Below are positions 1 to 10,110 of a stretch of 64,000 nt of DNA, in pieces. The DNA is from Paenibacillus amylolyticus (lineage in GTDB: Bacteria; Bacillota; Bacilli; Paenibacillales; Paenibacillaceae). The notes under the pieces were generated by a model. The model was not told the origin of the DNA. It searched no databases and worked only from the letters and a program-made list of their open reading frames with translations. The stretch lies in the NCBI RefSeq assembly GCF_001570725.1, contig NZ_BCNV01000005.1, positions 248,001 to 312,000 of the forward strand, given 5' to 3'. A program made the translations under genes and the position numbers. Within the stretch, counting starts at the first letter, position 1. Each line of letters opens with the position of its first letter.

Positions 1-1584
1 GTTGCAGAGCGTTATCGGCAGGAGGGTTGCTGGGAAGGGATTACGTTTGGGGAAATGCTTCGCCAGCGAGCTGATCTATATGGCAATCGGGTAGCCGTTA
101 TTAGCGGTGAACAACAGCTCACTTATGCAGAACTGGATGACCGGGTGGATCGATTGGCTTCCGGATTATATGCCAAAGGCATACGGCAGCATGACCGGGT
201 TATTATTCAGTTGCCCAATATTATAGCGTTTTTTGAAGCGTGTTTTGCTTTATTCCGCATCGGTGCGCTGCCTGTATTCGCTCTTCCCTTGCATCGAAAG
301 AGCGAAATCACATATTTCGCTCGGTTCTCCGAGGCCGTAGCATATCTGATTCCGGATCAGGATGGAGGATTTGATTATCGCACGTTGGCAGAGGAGGTAC
401 AGGCAGAGGTTCCGGGACTTCGACATATTTTCGTGGCGGGAGAGGCCGGGCCGTTTACAGCATTGGAAGATGTCTATGCAGAACCTGTCACACTGCCGGA
501 TGAACCGACGTCTTCGGATGTTGCTTTTCTACAGTTGTCGGGCGGAAGTACCGGGTTGTCCAAGATGATCCCACGTACTCATGATGACTACATTTACAGT
601 TTACGAAGAAGCGTTGAGGTGTGTGGTCTCAGTCCCGAAAGCGTCTATCTGGCTGCACTACCTGTAGCACATAACTATCCAATGAGCTCACCTGGCATTC
701 TGGGCACGTTGTACGCAGGTGGCACGATTGTGCTGTCACGGGGATCAAGCCCGGATGAAGCCTTTCCGCTGATTATGCGCCATCAGGTAACGATCACGGC
801 GTTGGTGCCACCGCTGGCTCTCGTCTGGCTCAATGCAGCTGCTGCCCGAGGAACCAAGCTTCCATCGCTTCAGGTGCTTCAAGTGGGAGGAGCCAAATTC
901 AGTGCAGAGGTGGCAGCACGTGTCAAACCGGTTCTTGGCTGTACATTACAGCAGGTGTTTGGCATGGCCGAAGGGCTGGTGAACTACACCCGCCTCGACG
1001 ATTCGGAGCATGTCATTACCCATACACAAGGGAAACCGATGTCACCCTATGACGAGGTGCGGATTGTGGATGACGAAGATGTTGAGGTGGAGCAGGGACA
1101 AGCCGGACACCTGCTGACACGCGGACCTTATACCATTCGTGGTTATTACAAAGCCGAGGAGCATAACGCCAGATCGTTTACTACGGACGGTTTCTATCGC
1201 ACAGGCGATATTGCGAGTCTGACAGCTGACGGATATCTCGTTGTCGAAGGACGGGCGAAGGATCAGATTAACCGTGGCGGGGATAAGGTGGCTGCCGAGG
1301 AAGTGGAAAATCATCTGCTGGCCCACCCCGGTGTGCATGATGCAGCTTTGGTCTCCATGCCCGATGAGTATCTGGGCGAGCGCTCTTGCGCCTTTATCGT
1401 GCCAAGCGGTGAAGCTCTGGCGGTGACCGAGATCAAATCTTTTCTACGCAATCGGGGCCTGGCCAGTTATAAAATCCCGGATCGGATTGAGTTGGTGGAC
1501 GCTTTTCCGAAGACACAAGTGGGCAAGGTCAGCAAAAAAGCACTACGGGAGATGTTGACCATCGAGCAACCTGTATCTAAATAA
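1..1584 (+). CDS. dhbE: 2,3-dihydroxybenzoate-AMP ligase DhbE (5' end outside window)
   Basis: Stand-alone adenylation enzyme that activates 2,3-dihydroxybenzoate as acyl-AMP and loads it on the aryl carrier domain of DhbB. The frame is open from base 1, and the codons before the first Met (base 55) read like the DhbE N-terminus, so that Met is internal and the true start lies roughly 15 codons upstream. Visible signatures: the nucleotide-binding loop SGGSTGLSK (about 538-564), the aryl-acid pocket HN of VAHNYPMSSPG (670-675), FGMAEGLVNYTRLD, the YRTGD motif, and the C-terminal catalytic Lys in VGKVSKKAL (1525-1527). Similarity to Bacillus DhbE continues to the end. It is followed after 37 bp by dhbB and is part of the dhb siderophore operon, whose dhbA and dhbC genes would lie to the left. 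Confidence 0.97.
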   Translation, partial: VAERYRQEGCWEGITFGEMLRQRADLYGNRVAVISGEQQLTYAELDDRVDRLASGLYAKGIRQHDRVIIQLPNIIAFFEACFALFRIGALPVFALPLHRKSEITYFARFSEAVAYLIPDQDGGFDYRTLAEEVQAEVPGLRHIFVAGEAGPFTALEDVYAEPVTLPDEPTSSDVAFLQLSGGSTGLSKMIPRTHDDYIYSLRRSVEVCGLSPESVYLAALPVAHNYPMSSPGILGTLYAGGTIVLSRGSSPDEAFPLIMRHQVTITALVPPLALVWLNAAAARGTKLPSLQVLQVGGAKFSAEVAARVKPVLGCTLQQVFGMAEGLVNYTRLDDSEHVITHTQGKPMSPYDEVRIVDDEDVEVEQGQAGHLLTRGPYTIRGYYKAEEHNARSFTTDGFYRTGDIASLTADGYLVVEGRAKDQINRGGDKVAAEEVENHLLAHPGVHDAALVSMPDEYLGERSCAFIVPSGEALAVTEIKSFLRNRGLASYKIPDRIELVDAFPKTQVGKVSKKALREMLTIEQPVSK

Positions 1585-1621
1585 GAATTTTTAATAAATA
1601 AAGCTGAAAAGAGGGATATTC

Positions 1622-2620
1622 ATGGCACTTCCAGTGATTCAACCATATGCAATGCCTGTAGCGTCGGAGCTTCCGGTCAACAAGGTAGCCTGGACACCGG
1701 ATGCGAAGCGTGCAGTACTCTTGATCCACGATATGCAGAACTATTTTATGAATGCATTTACGGCGGGAGCATCCCCGGTGGTCGAACTGATTGATCATAT
1801 TGCACAACTTCGTTCAACGTGTCATGAGCTTGGGATTCCCGTGGTCTACTCGGCACAGCCGGGCGGACAGACACCGGAGCAGCGCGGATTACAGCTGGAC
1901 TTCTGGGGTGCAGGGATCGATGGCGGGCCTGTGCAAAAAGAAATTGTTGAATCGCTCGCACCCGCTCCACAGGACACCTTCATGACCAAATGGCGCTACA
2001 GCGCCTTCCAGAAGACGGAATTGCTTGAACTGATGGAGCGGCAGGGCCGGGATCAATTGATTGTCTGCGGCATATATGCGCATATCGGATGTCTGATGAC
2101 GTCAAGTGAGGCATTTATGCGAGATATTCAGGCGTTTCTGGTTGCCGATGCGGTTGCTGATTTTTCGGAGGAAAAACATCGCATGGCGCTGACGTACGCG
2201 GCAGAACGATGTGCGGTAACACTAACGACCGAACGTTCGATTGCGTTGCTGAATGCGTCAGCCGCAACCAGAACTGGAGGTACAGCTACATCCGAGGTGC
2301 AGCAGCAATCGGCATCCGCCGTGGAGACTGGGTATGTCGTGGAAGGACGAGAAGGCGTTGATCAAACAAGGCTGGGAGCATTACGGGCTCAGATTGCTGA
2401 TCTGCTACAGGAGCAGCCCGATTCAATTGGGGAGCATGATGATCTGATTCAGAACTGGGGATTGGATTCGATTCGCATGATGAGTCTGGCTGAACGTTTT
2501 CGCGCGGAAGGCGCAGAGGTTACCTTTGTTGATCTGGCAGAGCAGCCTACATTGGCAGCTTGGGCAGGACTCCTCGATAATGCCCAACCGAAAGTACTGC
2601 CGAACGGAGATTACTTTTGA
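1622..2620 (+). CDS. dhbB: Isochorismatase / aryl carrier protein DhbB
   Basis: Bifunctional siderophore enzyme of 332 aa. The N-terminal isochorismatase domain (about 25-212) hydrolyses isochorismate to 2,3-dihydro-2,3-dihydroxybenzoate and pyruvate; Asp37 in LLIHDMQNYF and the segment IYAHIGCL (151-158) are the family signatures. A Ser/Thr/Gln-rich linker (about 212-245) leads to an aryl carrier domain whose phosphopantetheine Ser is Ser283 in NWGLDSIRMM. That domain carries the DHB unit delivered by DhbE to DhbF. The length is slightly above Bacillus DhbB because of the linker. An AAGAGGG site precedes the ATG. Its stop codon overlaps the TTG start of dhbF, so the two are probably translationally coupled. 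Confidence 0.96.
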   Translation: MALPVIQPYAMPVASELPVNKVAWTPDAKRAVLLIHDMQNYFMNAFTAGASPVVELIDHIAQLRSTCHELGIPVVYSAQPGGQTPEQRGLQLDFWGAGIDGGPVQKEIVESLAPAPQDTFMTKWRYSAFQKTELLELMERQGRDQLIVCGIYAHIGCLMTSSEAFMRDIQAFLVADAVADFSEEKHRMALTYAAERCAVTLTTERSIALLNASAATRTGGTATSEVQQQSASAVETGYVVEGREGVDQTRLGALRAQIADLLQEQPDSIGEHDDLIQNWGLDSIRMMSLAERFRAEGAEVTFVDLAEQPTLAAWAGLLDNAQPKVLPNGDYF

Positions 2621-5600
2621 GCGGGGCGGTGCAGATGTCGCATCGTCGGAACACAGCTTGGCCTTTATCTTCTGCACAGTCCGGCATCTGGTATGCACAA
2701 CAGTTGAATCCGGACAACCCGATGTATAACACGGCCGAGTATGTGGTTATTGACGGTCAGATCCATACCGGACGATTTGAAGAAAGTGTACGCCAGACCG
2801 TGATGGAGGCCGAATCGCTGAATATGATATATGGCGAAAATGAGCAAGGCCCGTGGCAGTCTCTGCGCACCAATATGAATGATTGGACATTCCATGTCAT
2901 GGATGTACGTGATCAGGCTGATCCTCATACGGCTGCGCTCGACTGGATGAAGCAGGATCTGGCACGGCCTGTTGATCTGGCAATGGGTCCACTCTTCACA
3001 GAAGCTCTATTCCGGGTGAGTGAGGATCGGTATTATTGGTACCAACGCATTCACCATATTGCGATTGACGGGTATGGCGTATCCCTGATCACACGCAGGG
3101 TTGCCAGCTTATACTCTGCAAGCATTCAGGGAGAGGGCGCAGCACAGGCACAGGGTACGGCAGCATTTGGATCACTGACTTCCGTTCTCGAAGAAGATGA
3201 AGCCTACTCATCCTCCACCAACCGAGAGCAGGATCAACAGTTCTGGATCGACCGATTCGCGGACGCACCGAATGTGGTCAGTCTGGGTGAACGTGCTCCA
3301 CGTACCTCAACCGAGTTCCTGCGGCAGAGTGCGGTGCTCACGCCGTTACAACGGGAGCAATTGCAAGTAGCAGCGGGTAGATTTGGTGCGACTTGGCCGG
3401 ATCTATGTATAGCAGCAACAGCGATCTATGTGCACCGGATGACAGGGGCAGCTGATGTTGTTCTGGCCTTGCCCGTGATGTGCCGATTGGGTTCAGCATC
3501 GCTGCGTGTTCCAGGCATGGTCATGAATGTACTTCCGCTCCGCCTGTATCTGGATTCGCAGATGAATCTGTCTGATTTGATGGGACAGATCGTGAAGGAG
3601 ATTCGGGCCGTACTCAAACACCAGCGATATCGGCATCAGGATCTAAGGCGTGATCTCAAGCTCTTGGGAGAGAATCGGCGTCTGTTTGGACCGATGATCA
3701 ATGTGATGCCCTTCCATCATGAGTTGAATTTTGCGGGCGCACGCGGCATGATCCATAATCTGTCCACGGGTCCAGTGGATGATCTGTCGATTCATATTGT
3801 GGACCAGGGACATGGTCATGGACTGAGTATTGCTTTTGATGCGAACCCTTCAATCTATGTGGACTCGGAATTGCGTGATCATCAGCTTCGCTATGTGCAA
3901 ATCCTGCAATGCCTGATGTCAGAAGGGACAGAAGACATATCGGTTGGACAGATAGACATCCTGCTTCCTGCCGAACGCAAACAAGTGCTGGAAGGATGGA
4001 ATCAGACGCATCATGCCATCGCTGAGTGGAATTCGGCAGCGCTATTTGAACAGCAGGTTCGGCGTACACCTCTTGCAACCGCAGTGACATTCGAAGGGAC
4101 ATCGCTGACCTACGCAGAGCTGAACGAACGTGCGAATCAACTGGCACATGAACTGATACAGGCTTACGGAGCAGGACCGGAGCAGGTGGTTGGCATTGCG
4201 ATGCCTCGTTCACTGGACGTGGTCATCGCGATTGTAGCTGCTCACAAAACAGGAGCAGCCTATCTGCCGCTTGATCCGGATTATCCCGAAGAGCGCTTGA
4301 TCTACATGCTGGAGGATGCCAAGCCTGCTTGTGTGGTTACAGTAATGAACAACTTCTCTCACATTCCGCAGACGTCCAGTGTACCGATTCTGGTCATGGA
4401 TGAACCGGATAGGATACAGGCAGTGAACAGTCAGTCGGGAAGCAATCCCGAAGGTGAAGATCTGTCAGGGACGGCTTCTCTGCTCAACCCTGCATATCTG
4501 ATCTATACTTCCGGTTCTACCGGTAAGCCGAAGGGTGTAGCTGTAACCCATCTGGGATTAGCCAACTTGCTTGAAGATATGAAGACGAGACTACAGGTCG
4601 GTCCGCAGGATCACTGGCTGTCGGTGACCACGATTGCTTTTGACATCTCCGTACTGGAAATCTTCCTGCCACTGACGACTGGAGCAAGACTGGATATCGC
4701 GCAAAAGGACACGATTCTTGATCCGGTAGCACTGGCCGGGAAAATGAGAGAGCAAGAGACGACGATCATGCAGGCTACGCCAACGTTATGGCAGTCTCTG
4801 GTGACGAGCCGTCCGGGAAGGTTCGATGGGTTAACGGTGATTACGGGAGGAGAGGCCTTATCCGAGGAACTGAAGCTTTCGCTGGAGGCGTTGGGCTGTC
4901 TGGTCAATAATCAATACGGACCTACGGAGACAACCATCTATTCTACAGCTGCATCGCTGTGGAATGAGCACACAGGCAAACCATCCATTGGTGGTCCAGT
5001 TCGTAACACACAGCTCTATGTTCTGGATCAGAGCATGCAGCCTGTACCTCCGGGCGTAGCAGGGGAATTGTATATCGCGGGAGAGGGACTTGCACGGGGA
5101 TATTTGGGCAGACCTGATCTGACCGCAGAACGTTTTGTCGCGAGTCCCTTCGGACAACCGGGCAGTCGAATGTACCGGACAGGAGACTTGGCCAAATGGT
5201 TGCCGGACGGTTCCATCGATTATTTGGGACGGGCAGATCATCAGATCAAAATTAGGGGCTTCCGCATTGAACTGGGGGAGATTGAGTCGGTCATCTCCAG
5301 ATATCCGGGTGTAACACAGGTTACGGTCATGGCACGTGAAGACCAACCTGGGAACCAGCGGTTAGCGGCATATATCGTGGCTGATGCGGAAGATCATCAA
5401 GCTGACATGGATCTGGCTGATATCAGAGCACACGTAGCTGATGCGTTACCGGATTATATGGTGCCCTCTGCCTTTATGCTACTTCCGGAGATGCCGCTGA
5501 CACCGAACAAAAAAATCGACCGCAAACGCCTTCCTGTGCCTGTATGGACATCTAATGCAAACGGGAGGGAGGCACGTACACCGCAGGAGGAGATCCTTTG

Positions 5601-8600
5601 CAGCCTGTTTGCCGAGATTCTGGGTGTAGCTCGGGTAGGTATTGACGATGATTTCTTCGAACTGGGTGGACATTCCCTGCTGGCCGGGCGAATTACAGCC
5701 CGAGTACGTGATGTATTCGGGGCAGAACTGAACATCGGCAGTGTGTTTGAATCACCGACAGCGGCAGGGCTTGCCCGGAAGCTGGATCAGGCGAAGTCCG
5801 TCAGACCCGTTATTCAGCCTGTTCTGCGTACGGGTGAGATTCCGCTTTCCTTTGCCCAGCGACGGTTATGGTTTCTCTATTGCCTGGAGGGTGCTAATCC
5901 CACCTACAATATTCCGTTGGTTGCCCGGTTGACCGGGAAGCTGGATGTGGACGCTCTCCGAAAAGCTCTGGAGGATATTGTTGCCCGTCACGAGACGCTG
6001 CGCACATTGTATCCGCCAGATCTGGGTTCGGCGAGCCAGCATATCCTCCGTGCAGCAGATGTAACAGTGAATATGAAACTCACTCGGGCTTCGGCTGAAA
6101 AGCTGCCCGAGCTGCTGGCAGAAGCGTCGCGTCACAGCTTCGAGCTTAGTACCGAGCCGGGCATACGTGCGGAATTGTTCCATACGGATGCGGACGCACA
6201 TACATTGCTGGTGCTGATTCACCACATTGCAGGGGATGGTTGGTCCTTATCACGGCTTATCCGGGATTTGTCGGAGGCTTATACAGCTCGGCTGGGTGGA
6301 GCTGCCCCGGCTTGGGAGCCGCTACGCATTCAGTATGCAGATTATGCAGTGTGGCAGGAGAGCCTGCTTGGGGATGAGAAGCGGCAGGACAGTCTGATCG
6401 CGAGGCAGTTAGCGTTCTGGACTGACCGGCTCGTAGGCTTGCCAGAACAAGTCACGTTCCCGGCAGACTATGCCCGTCCAGTGGTGTCCAGTTACCGAGG
6501 CGGGACGGTGGCATTTACGATCAGTCAACGTCTGCATGAGCAGCTTGCGACAGTTGCCCGTGAGCATAAAGTCAGTCTGTTTATGCTTCTGCATTCGGCT
6601 TTATCCGTGTTGCTTACCCGAATGGGTGCAGGCACGGATATTGCGATAGGCACACCGATTGCCGGACGGAGTGACGATGCGCTGGATGATGTCGTGGGAA
6701 TGTTCATCAATACGCTTGTCCTGCGTACAGACACTTCGGGTGATCCGACCTTCCGAGAGCTATTGGCTCGCGTGCGGGAAGCCGATCTTGCTGCTTATGA
6801 ACATCAGGATTTACCGTTTGAACGGCTGGTCGAAGTGCTGAATCCGCCTCGATCGCGTTCCAAACATCCGCTCTTTCAGGTGATGCTGGTGCTGCAAAAT
6901 ACGCCAGATGTTCGTCTTGACCTGCCAGGGGTTGAAGCAGAGACTCGCATCCACAGTGTAGGTTCATCCAAATTCGACCTTACGCTTGAACTGACGGAGA
7001 AACGGGAGCAGAACGGACTTCCAGCCGGAATTGAAGGTGTACTGGAGTATAGTGCAGACCTCTACCGTGAATCGACTGCCGGAGAACTGGTGGTTCGGTT
7101 GATGCAGGTGCTTGAGGATGCTGTACAGCAGATGGACGAACGCATCAGCAGATTTGATCTGGTTACACCGTCAGAGCATGCCCAGCTTGAAAAGGAGTGG
7201 ACATTTACACCGGAGGAAGGTCCGCAGCTGACCATAGCCGAGCGTTTTGAAGTGCAGGCAGCCGCTTATGCGGGTTCGGTAGCCCTCCATTGTGAGGATA
7301 TCCGTGTGACTTACAGGGAGCTGAATGCACGGGCTAATCGACTGGCGAGACTATTGATCGCAGAAGGTGCTGGGCCGGAACAGATGGTGGCCCTAGCCTT
7401 ACCTCGTTCGGTAGAGATGGTCGTGGCCATTCTTGCTGTACTCAAAACGGGTGCTGCCTATCTGCCACTGGACCCGCACTATCCGGCAGACCGTTTAACG
7501 CATATGCTGACGGACGCAGCGCCGAAAGTGATGATTACAAGTACAGAGGTATATGCCCTGCTACCGCAAGTTGAGAACATTAAATGTATTAATTTGGACG
7601 ATCTGCATACCTTGCGGCAATTGGAATCCATGGATGAGCGAAACCCGGCAGACCATGAACGGAATGGACGGGTAACTCCGCTGAGTCCGGCTTATATGAT
7701 CTATACCTCAGGTTCAACAGGGAAACCCAAAGGTGTCGTGATTCCACATGCGAATGTCATCCGGTTATTGGATGCAACGCAGCACTGGTTCCATTTTGAC
7801 GAGAGCGATGTGTGGACGTTGTTCCATTCCTATGCGTTTGACTTCTCCGTGTGGGAAATCTGGGGCCCTCTGTTGTATGGAGGCAGCTTGGTTGTTGTTC
7901 CCCATGAGATTAGCCGATCACCTGGTGCGTTCCTGCAGCTGCTCGCCGAGCAAAAAGTAACCGTACTGAACCAGACGCCATCTGCGTTCTACCAACTGAT
8001 GCAGGCCGACAGGGAAAATCCGGTATGGGGACAGCAGCTTGCGCTCCGCTATGTGGTCTTTGGAGGCGAGGCATTGGAGCTGGGACGGTTGGATGACTGG
8101 TATGAACGCCATGCGGATGACGCCCCAAGACTCATCAATATGTATGGTATTACGGAAACAACGGTCCATGTCAGCTACAAAGAACTTCACGCAGGCAGCG
8201 CTGCGGAGGGCGCAAGCAGCTGGATTGGATGCCCTATTCCAGATTTGCGCGTCTATGTGCTGGATGATCATCTGAAGCCTTTGCCAACAGGTGTAACTGG
8301 AGAGATGTATGTGTCGGGAGCGGGTCTGGCTCGTGGCTATTGGGGAAGGCCGGATCTCACAGCAGAGCGATTCGTCGCCGATCCATATGGTGCACCGGGT
8401 ACACGAATGTACCGTACGGGAGACTTGGCAAAGCGCCTGCACGATGGTTCGCTTGATTATCTTGGACGAGCCGACCAGCAGGTGAAAATCCGCGGGTTCC
8501 GTATTGAGCTTGGCGAGATTGAGGCTGTATTGGCAAAACATTCGGGTGTGGCTCAGGCTGCTGTTATCGTTCGTGAAGACCAGCCAGGGGATAAGCGTCT

Positions 8601-9861
8601 TGTCGCTTATATTGTTCCTGTACCGGACAGTGAAGCAGAACTGGCAACGGCTTCGTTACGCCGACATGCGGGAGCGAGCCTGCCGGATTATATGGTTCCA
8701 TCTGCGGTTGTTGTGATGGAGATCCTGCCACTTACGCCAAATGGCAAGCTGGATCGCAAGGCATTGCCTGCACCAGAGATGCAATTATCGGCTGATGGCC
8801 GAGCACCGCGCAATCCGCAGGAGCAGATTCTCTGTGATCTGTTTGCCGAAGTATTGGGATTGCGGAGTGTGAGTATTGATGACAGCTTCTTCGAACTTGG
8901 CGGTCATTCGCTGCTTGCGGTGCGCCTGATGAGTCGAATTCGTGAAGCGATGGGCAAGGAGCCGGGTATTGGCATTTTGTTCGAAACGGCCACAGTGGCT
9001 GGACTGGCCGAGCGATTGGAGATGGGTGCAGATTCTGGGAAAAGCTCATTGCAAGTGTTGTTACCGCTCCGGACGCATGGACAGCATCTGCCTGTATTCT
9101 GTGTGCATCCGGCAGGAGGACTTAGTTGGTGTTATGCAGGGTTGATGCAACACCTGGGCATGGAGTATCCGCTGTACGGATTGCAGGCGAGGGGCATCGC
9201 GGAGTACGAGGTACTTCCTTCGACACTGGAGGATATGACGGCAGATTACATCCGTCACATCCGGTCTGTGCAGCCCGAAGGCCCGTATCGTTTGCTCGGC
9301 TGGTCACTGGGCGGCAACGTGGCTCAGGCGATGGCCGTGCAGCTTCAGTCCGAAGGAGAAGAAGTAGAGTTTCTCGCTATGCTGGATGCATATCCGAGTC
9401 ATTATTTGCCTATTCGCGGCGAACCGGATGAGGAAGAGGCGTTAACGGCATTGCTTGCACTCGGTGGATATGATCCGGACAGTATTGGGGATGGGCCGCT
9501 GGATATGGCAACAGCGATGCGTATCCTTCGTAGTGAAGGCAGTGCGTTGGCCAGTTTGGATGAAGAGACGATCATGAAGCTGCGGAAAACCTATGAAAAT
9601 TCCGTCCGGATCTTGGGGGCGTACACGCCATCCCGATTCGAAGGTGACCTGATCTTCTTCCGATCCACCATTATTCCCGACTGGTTCGATCCGATCGAAC
9701 CGGAGATGTGGAATGCATTCATCGGAGGGCAATTGGAACGTCATGATATTGCTTGTCGTCACAAAGACCTCTGTCAGCCGGGTCCATTGGAGGAAATCTG
9801 CCGTACCCTGTCCGTCCGGCTGGAGATGCTGAACAAGAAGCGTAACATTCAACACAAATAG
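2617..9861 (+). CDS. dhbF: Dimodular siderophore NRPS DhbF (C-A-T-C-A-T-TE)
   Basis: Nonribosomal peptide synthetase of 2414 aa, co-linear with Bacillus DhbF. Order: condensation domain 1 (HHIAIDG 146-152), adenylation 1 (about 460-960), carrier 1 (Ser1020 in LGGHSLLA), condensation 2 (HHIAGDG 1202-1208), adenylation 2 (about 1540-2040), carrier 2 (Ser2098), thioesterase (nucleophile Ser2230 in GWSLGG). Pocket residues read by eye: A2 = D-F-W-N-V-G-M-V-H-K, the threonine code; A1 = D-I-L-Q-I-G-Q-I-Y-K, close to but not the same as the DhbF glycine code. The enzyme should condense DHB, a small residue and Thr, then trimerise and cyclise the product on the TE. The chosen start is TTG overlapping the dhbB stop, with GGAGA upstream; an in-frame ATG at 2635 is the alternative. 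Confidence 0.97.
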   Translation: MSGAVQMSHRRNTAWPLSSAQSGIWYAQQLNPDNPMYNTAEYVVIDGQIHTGRFEESVRQTVMEAESLNMIYGENEQGPWQSLRTNMNDWTFHVMDVRDQADPHTAALDWMKQDLARPVDLAMGPLFTEALFRVSEDRYYWYQRIHHIAIDGYGVSLITRRVASLYSASIQGEGAAQAQGTAAFGSLTSVLEEDEAYSSSTNREQDQQFWIDRFADAPNVVSLGERAPRTSTEFLRQSAVLTPLQREQLQVAAGRFGATWPDLCIAATAIYVHRMTGAADVVLALPVMCRLGSASLRVPGMVMNVLPLRLYLDSQMNLSDLMGQIVKEIRAVLKHQRYRHQDLRRDLKLLGENRRLFGPMINVMPFHHELNFAGARGMIHNLSTGPVDDLSIHIVDQGHGHGLSIAFDANPSIYVDSELRDHQLRYVQILQCLMSEGTEDISVGQIDILLPAERKQVLEGWNQTHHAIAEWNSAALFEQQVRRTPLATAVTFEGTSLTYAELNERANQLAHELIQAYGAGPEQVVGIAMPRSLDVVIAIVAAHKTGAAYLPLDPDYPEERLIYMLEDAKPACVVTVMNNFSHIPQTSSVPILVMDEPDRIQAVNSQSGSNPEGEDLSGTASLLNPAYLIYTSGSTGKPKGVAVTHLGLANLLEDMKTRLQVGPQDHWLSVTTIAFDISVLEIFLPLTTGARLDIAQKDTILDPVALAGKMREQETTIMQATPTLWQSLVTSRPGRFDGLTVITGGEALSEELKLSLEALGCLVNNQYGPTETTIYSTAASLWNEHTGKPSIGGPVRNTQLYVLDQSMQPVPPGVAGELYIAGEGLARGYLGRPDLTAERFVASPFGQPGSRMYRTGDLAKWLPDGSIDYLGRADHQIKIRGFRIELGEIESVISRYPGVTQVTVMAREDQPGNQRLAAYIVADAEDHQADMDLADIRAHVADALPDYMVPSAFMLLPEMPLTPNKKIDRKRLPVPVWTSNANGREARTPQEEILCSLFAEILGVARVGIDDDFFELGGHSLLAGRITARVRDVFGAELNIGSVFESPTAAGLARKLDQAKSVRPVIQPVLRTGEIPLSFAQRRLWFLYCLEGANPTYNIPLVARLTGKLDVDALRKALEDIVARHETLRTLYPPDLGSASQHILRAADVTVNMKLTRASAEKLPELLAEASRHSFELSTEPGIRAELFHTDADAHTLLVLIHHIAGDGWSLSRLIRDLSEAYTARLGGAAPAWEPLRIQYADYAVWQESLLGDEKRQDSLIARQLAFWTDRLVGLPEQVTFPADYARPVVSSYRGGTVAFTISQRLHEQLATVAREHKVSLFMLLHSALSVLLTRMGAGTDIAIGTPIAGRSDDALDDVVGMFINTLVLRTDTSGDPTFRELLARVREADLAAYEHQDLPFERLVEVLNPPRSRSKHPLFQVMLVLQNTPDVRLDLPGVEAETRIHSVGSSKFDLTLELTEKREQNGLPAGIEGVLEYSADLYRESTAGELVVRLMQVLEDAVQQMDERISRFDLVTPSEHAQLEKEWTFTPEEGPQLTIAERFEVQAAAYAGSVALHCEDIRVTYRELNARANRLARLLIAEGAGPEQMVALALPRSVEMVVAILAVLKTGAAYLPLDPHYPADRLTHMLTDAAPKVMITSTEVYALLPQVENIKCINLDDLHTLRQLESMDERNPADHERNGRVTPLSPAYMIYTSGSTGKPKGVVIPHANVIRLLDATQHWFHFDESDVWTLFHSYAFDFSVWEIWGPLLYGGSLVVVPHEISRSPGAFLQLLAEQKVTVLNQTPSAFYQLMQADRENPVWGQQLALRYVVFGGEALELGRLDDWYERHADDAPRLINMYGITETTVHVSYKELHAGSAAEGASSWIGCPIPDLRVYVLDDHLKPLPTGVTGEMYVSGAGLARGYWGRPDLTAERFVADPYGAPGTRMYRTGDLAKRLHDGSLDYLGRADQQVKIRGFRIELGEIEAVLAKHSGVAQAAVIVREDQPGDKRLVAYIVPVPDSEAELATASLRRHAGASLPDYMVPSAVVVMEILPLTPNGKLDRKALPAPEMQLSADGRAPRNPQEQILCDLFAEVLGLRSVSIDDSFFELGGHSLLAVRLMSRIREAMGKEPGIGILFETATVAGLAERLEMGADSGKSSLQVLLPLRTHGQHLPVFCVHPAGGLSWCYAGLMQHLGMEYPLYGLQARGIAEYEVLPSTLEDMTADYIRHIRSVQPEGPYRLLGWSLGGNVAQAMAVQLQSEGEEVEFLAMLDAYPSHYLPIRGEPDEEEALTALLALGGYDPDSIGDGPLDMATAMRILRSEGSALASLDEETIMKLRKTYENSVRILGAYTPSRFEGDLIFFRSTIIPDWFDPIEPEMWNAFIGGQLERHDIACRHKDLCQPGPLEEICRTLSVRLEMLNKKRNIQHK

Positions 9862-9873
9862 GAGGATAAGCTG

Positions 9874-10110
9874 ATGAGCAACCCTTTTGAATATGAAGAC
9901 AGCAATTATCTGGTGTTAATGAATGATGAAGGACAGTATTCGCTGTGGCCTGCATCCATTCCGGTACCGGCAGGTTGGACCCAGATGCTGGGGAAGGCCA
10001 AACGACGTGTATGTCTGGATTACATTGCGGAGCAATGGACTGACCTGAAGCCGCTGAGTCTATGTGATGAAACGGGGATGCCGGGCATGATTCATGAGGT
10101 TGGCAGATGA
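9874..10110 (+). CDS. MbtH-like NRPS accessory protein
   Basis: Small 78-aa protein of the MbtH family, which binds NRPS adenylation domains and supports their folding and activity. The family signature is complete: an NDEGQYSLWP stretch, PAGW, and the C-terminal WTDLKPLSL segment with the conserved tryptophans. The ribosome site AGGAGG lies 7 nt before the ATG. It sits 12 bp after dhbF and its stop overlaps the start of the MFS gene (ATGA), so it is inside the siderophore operon and almost certainly serves DhbF. Confidence 0.95.
   Translation: MSNPFEYEDSNYLVLMNDEGQYSLWPASIPVPAGWTQMLGKAKRRVCLDYIAEQWTDLKPLSLCDETGMPGMIHEVGR

Noticed and set aside
7918..8541. Minus-strand open frame of 207 aa inside dhbF
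   Set aside because: Antisense to the second adenylation domain, whose motifs are intact; no supporting signals.
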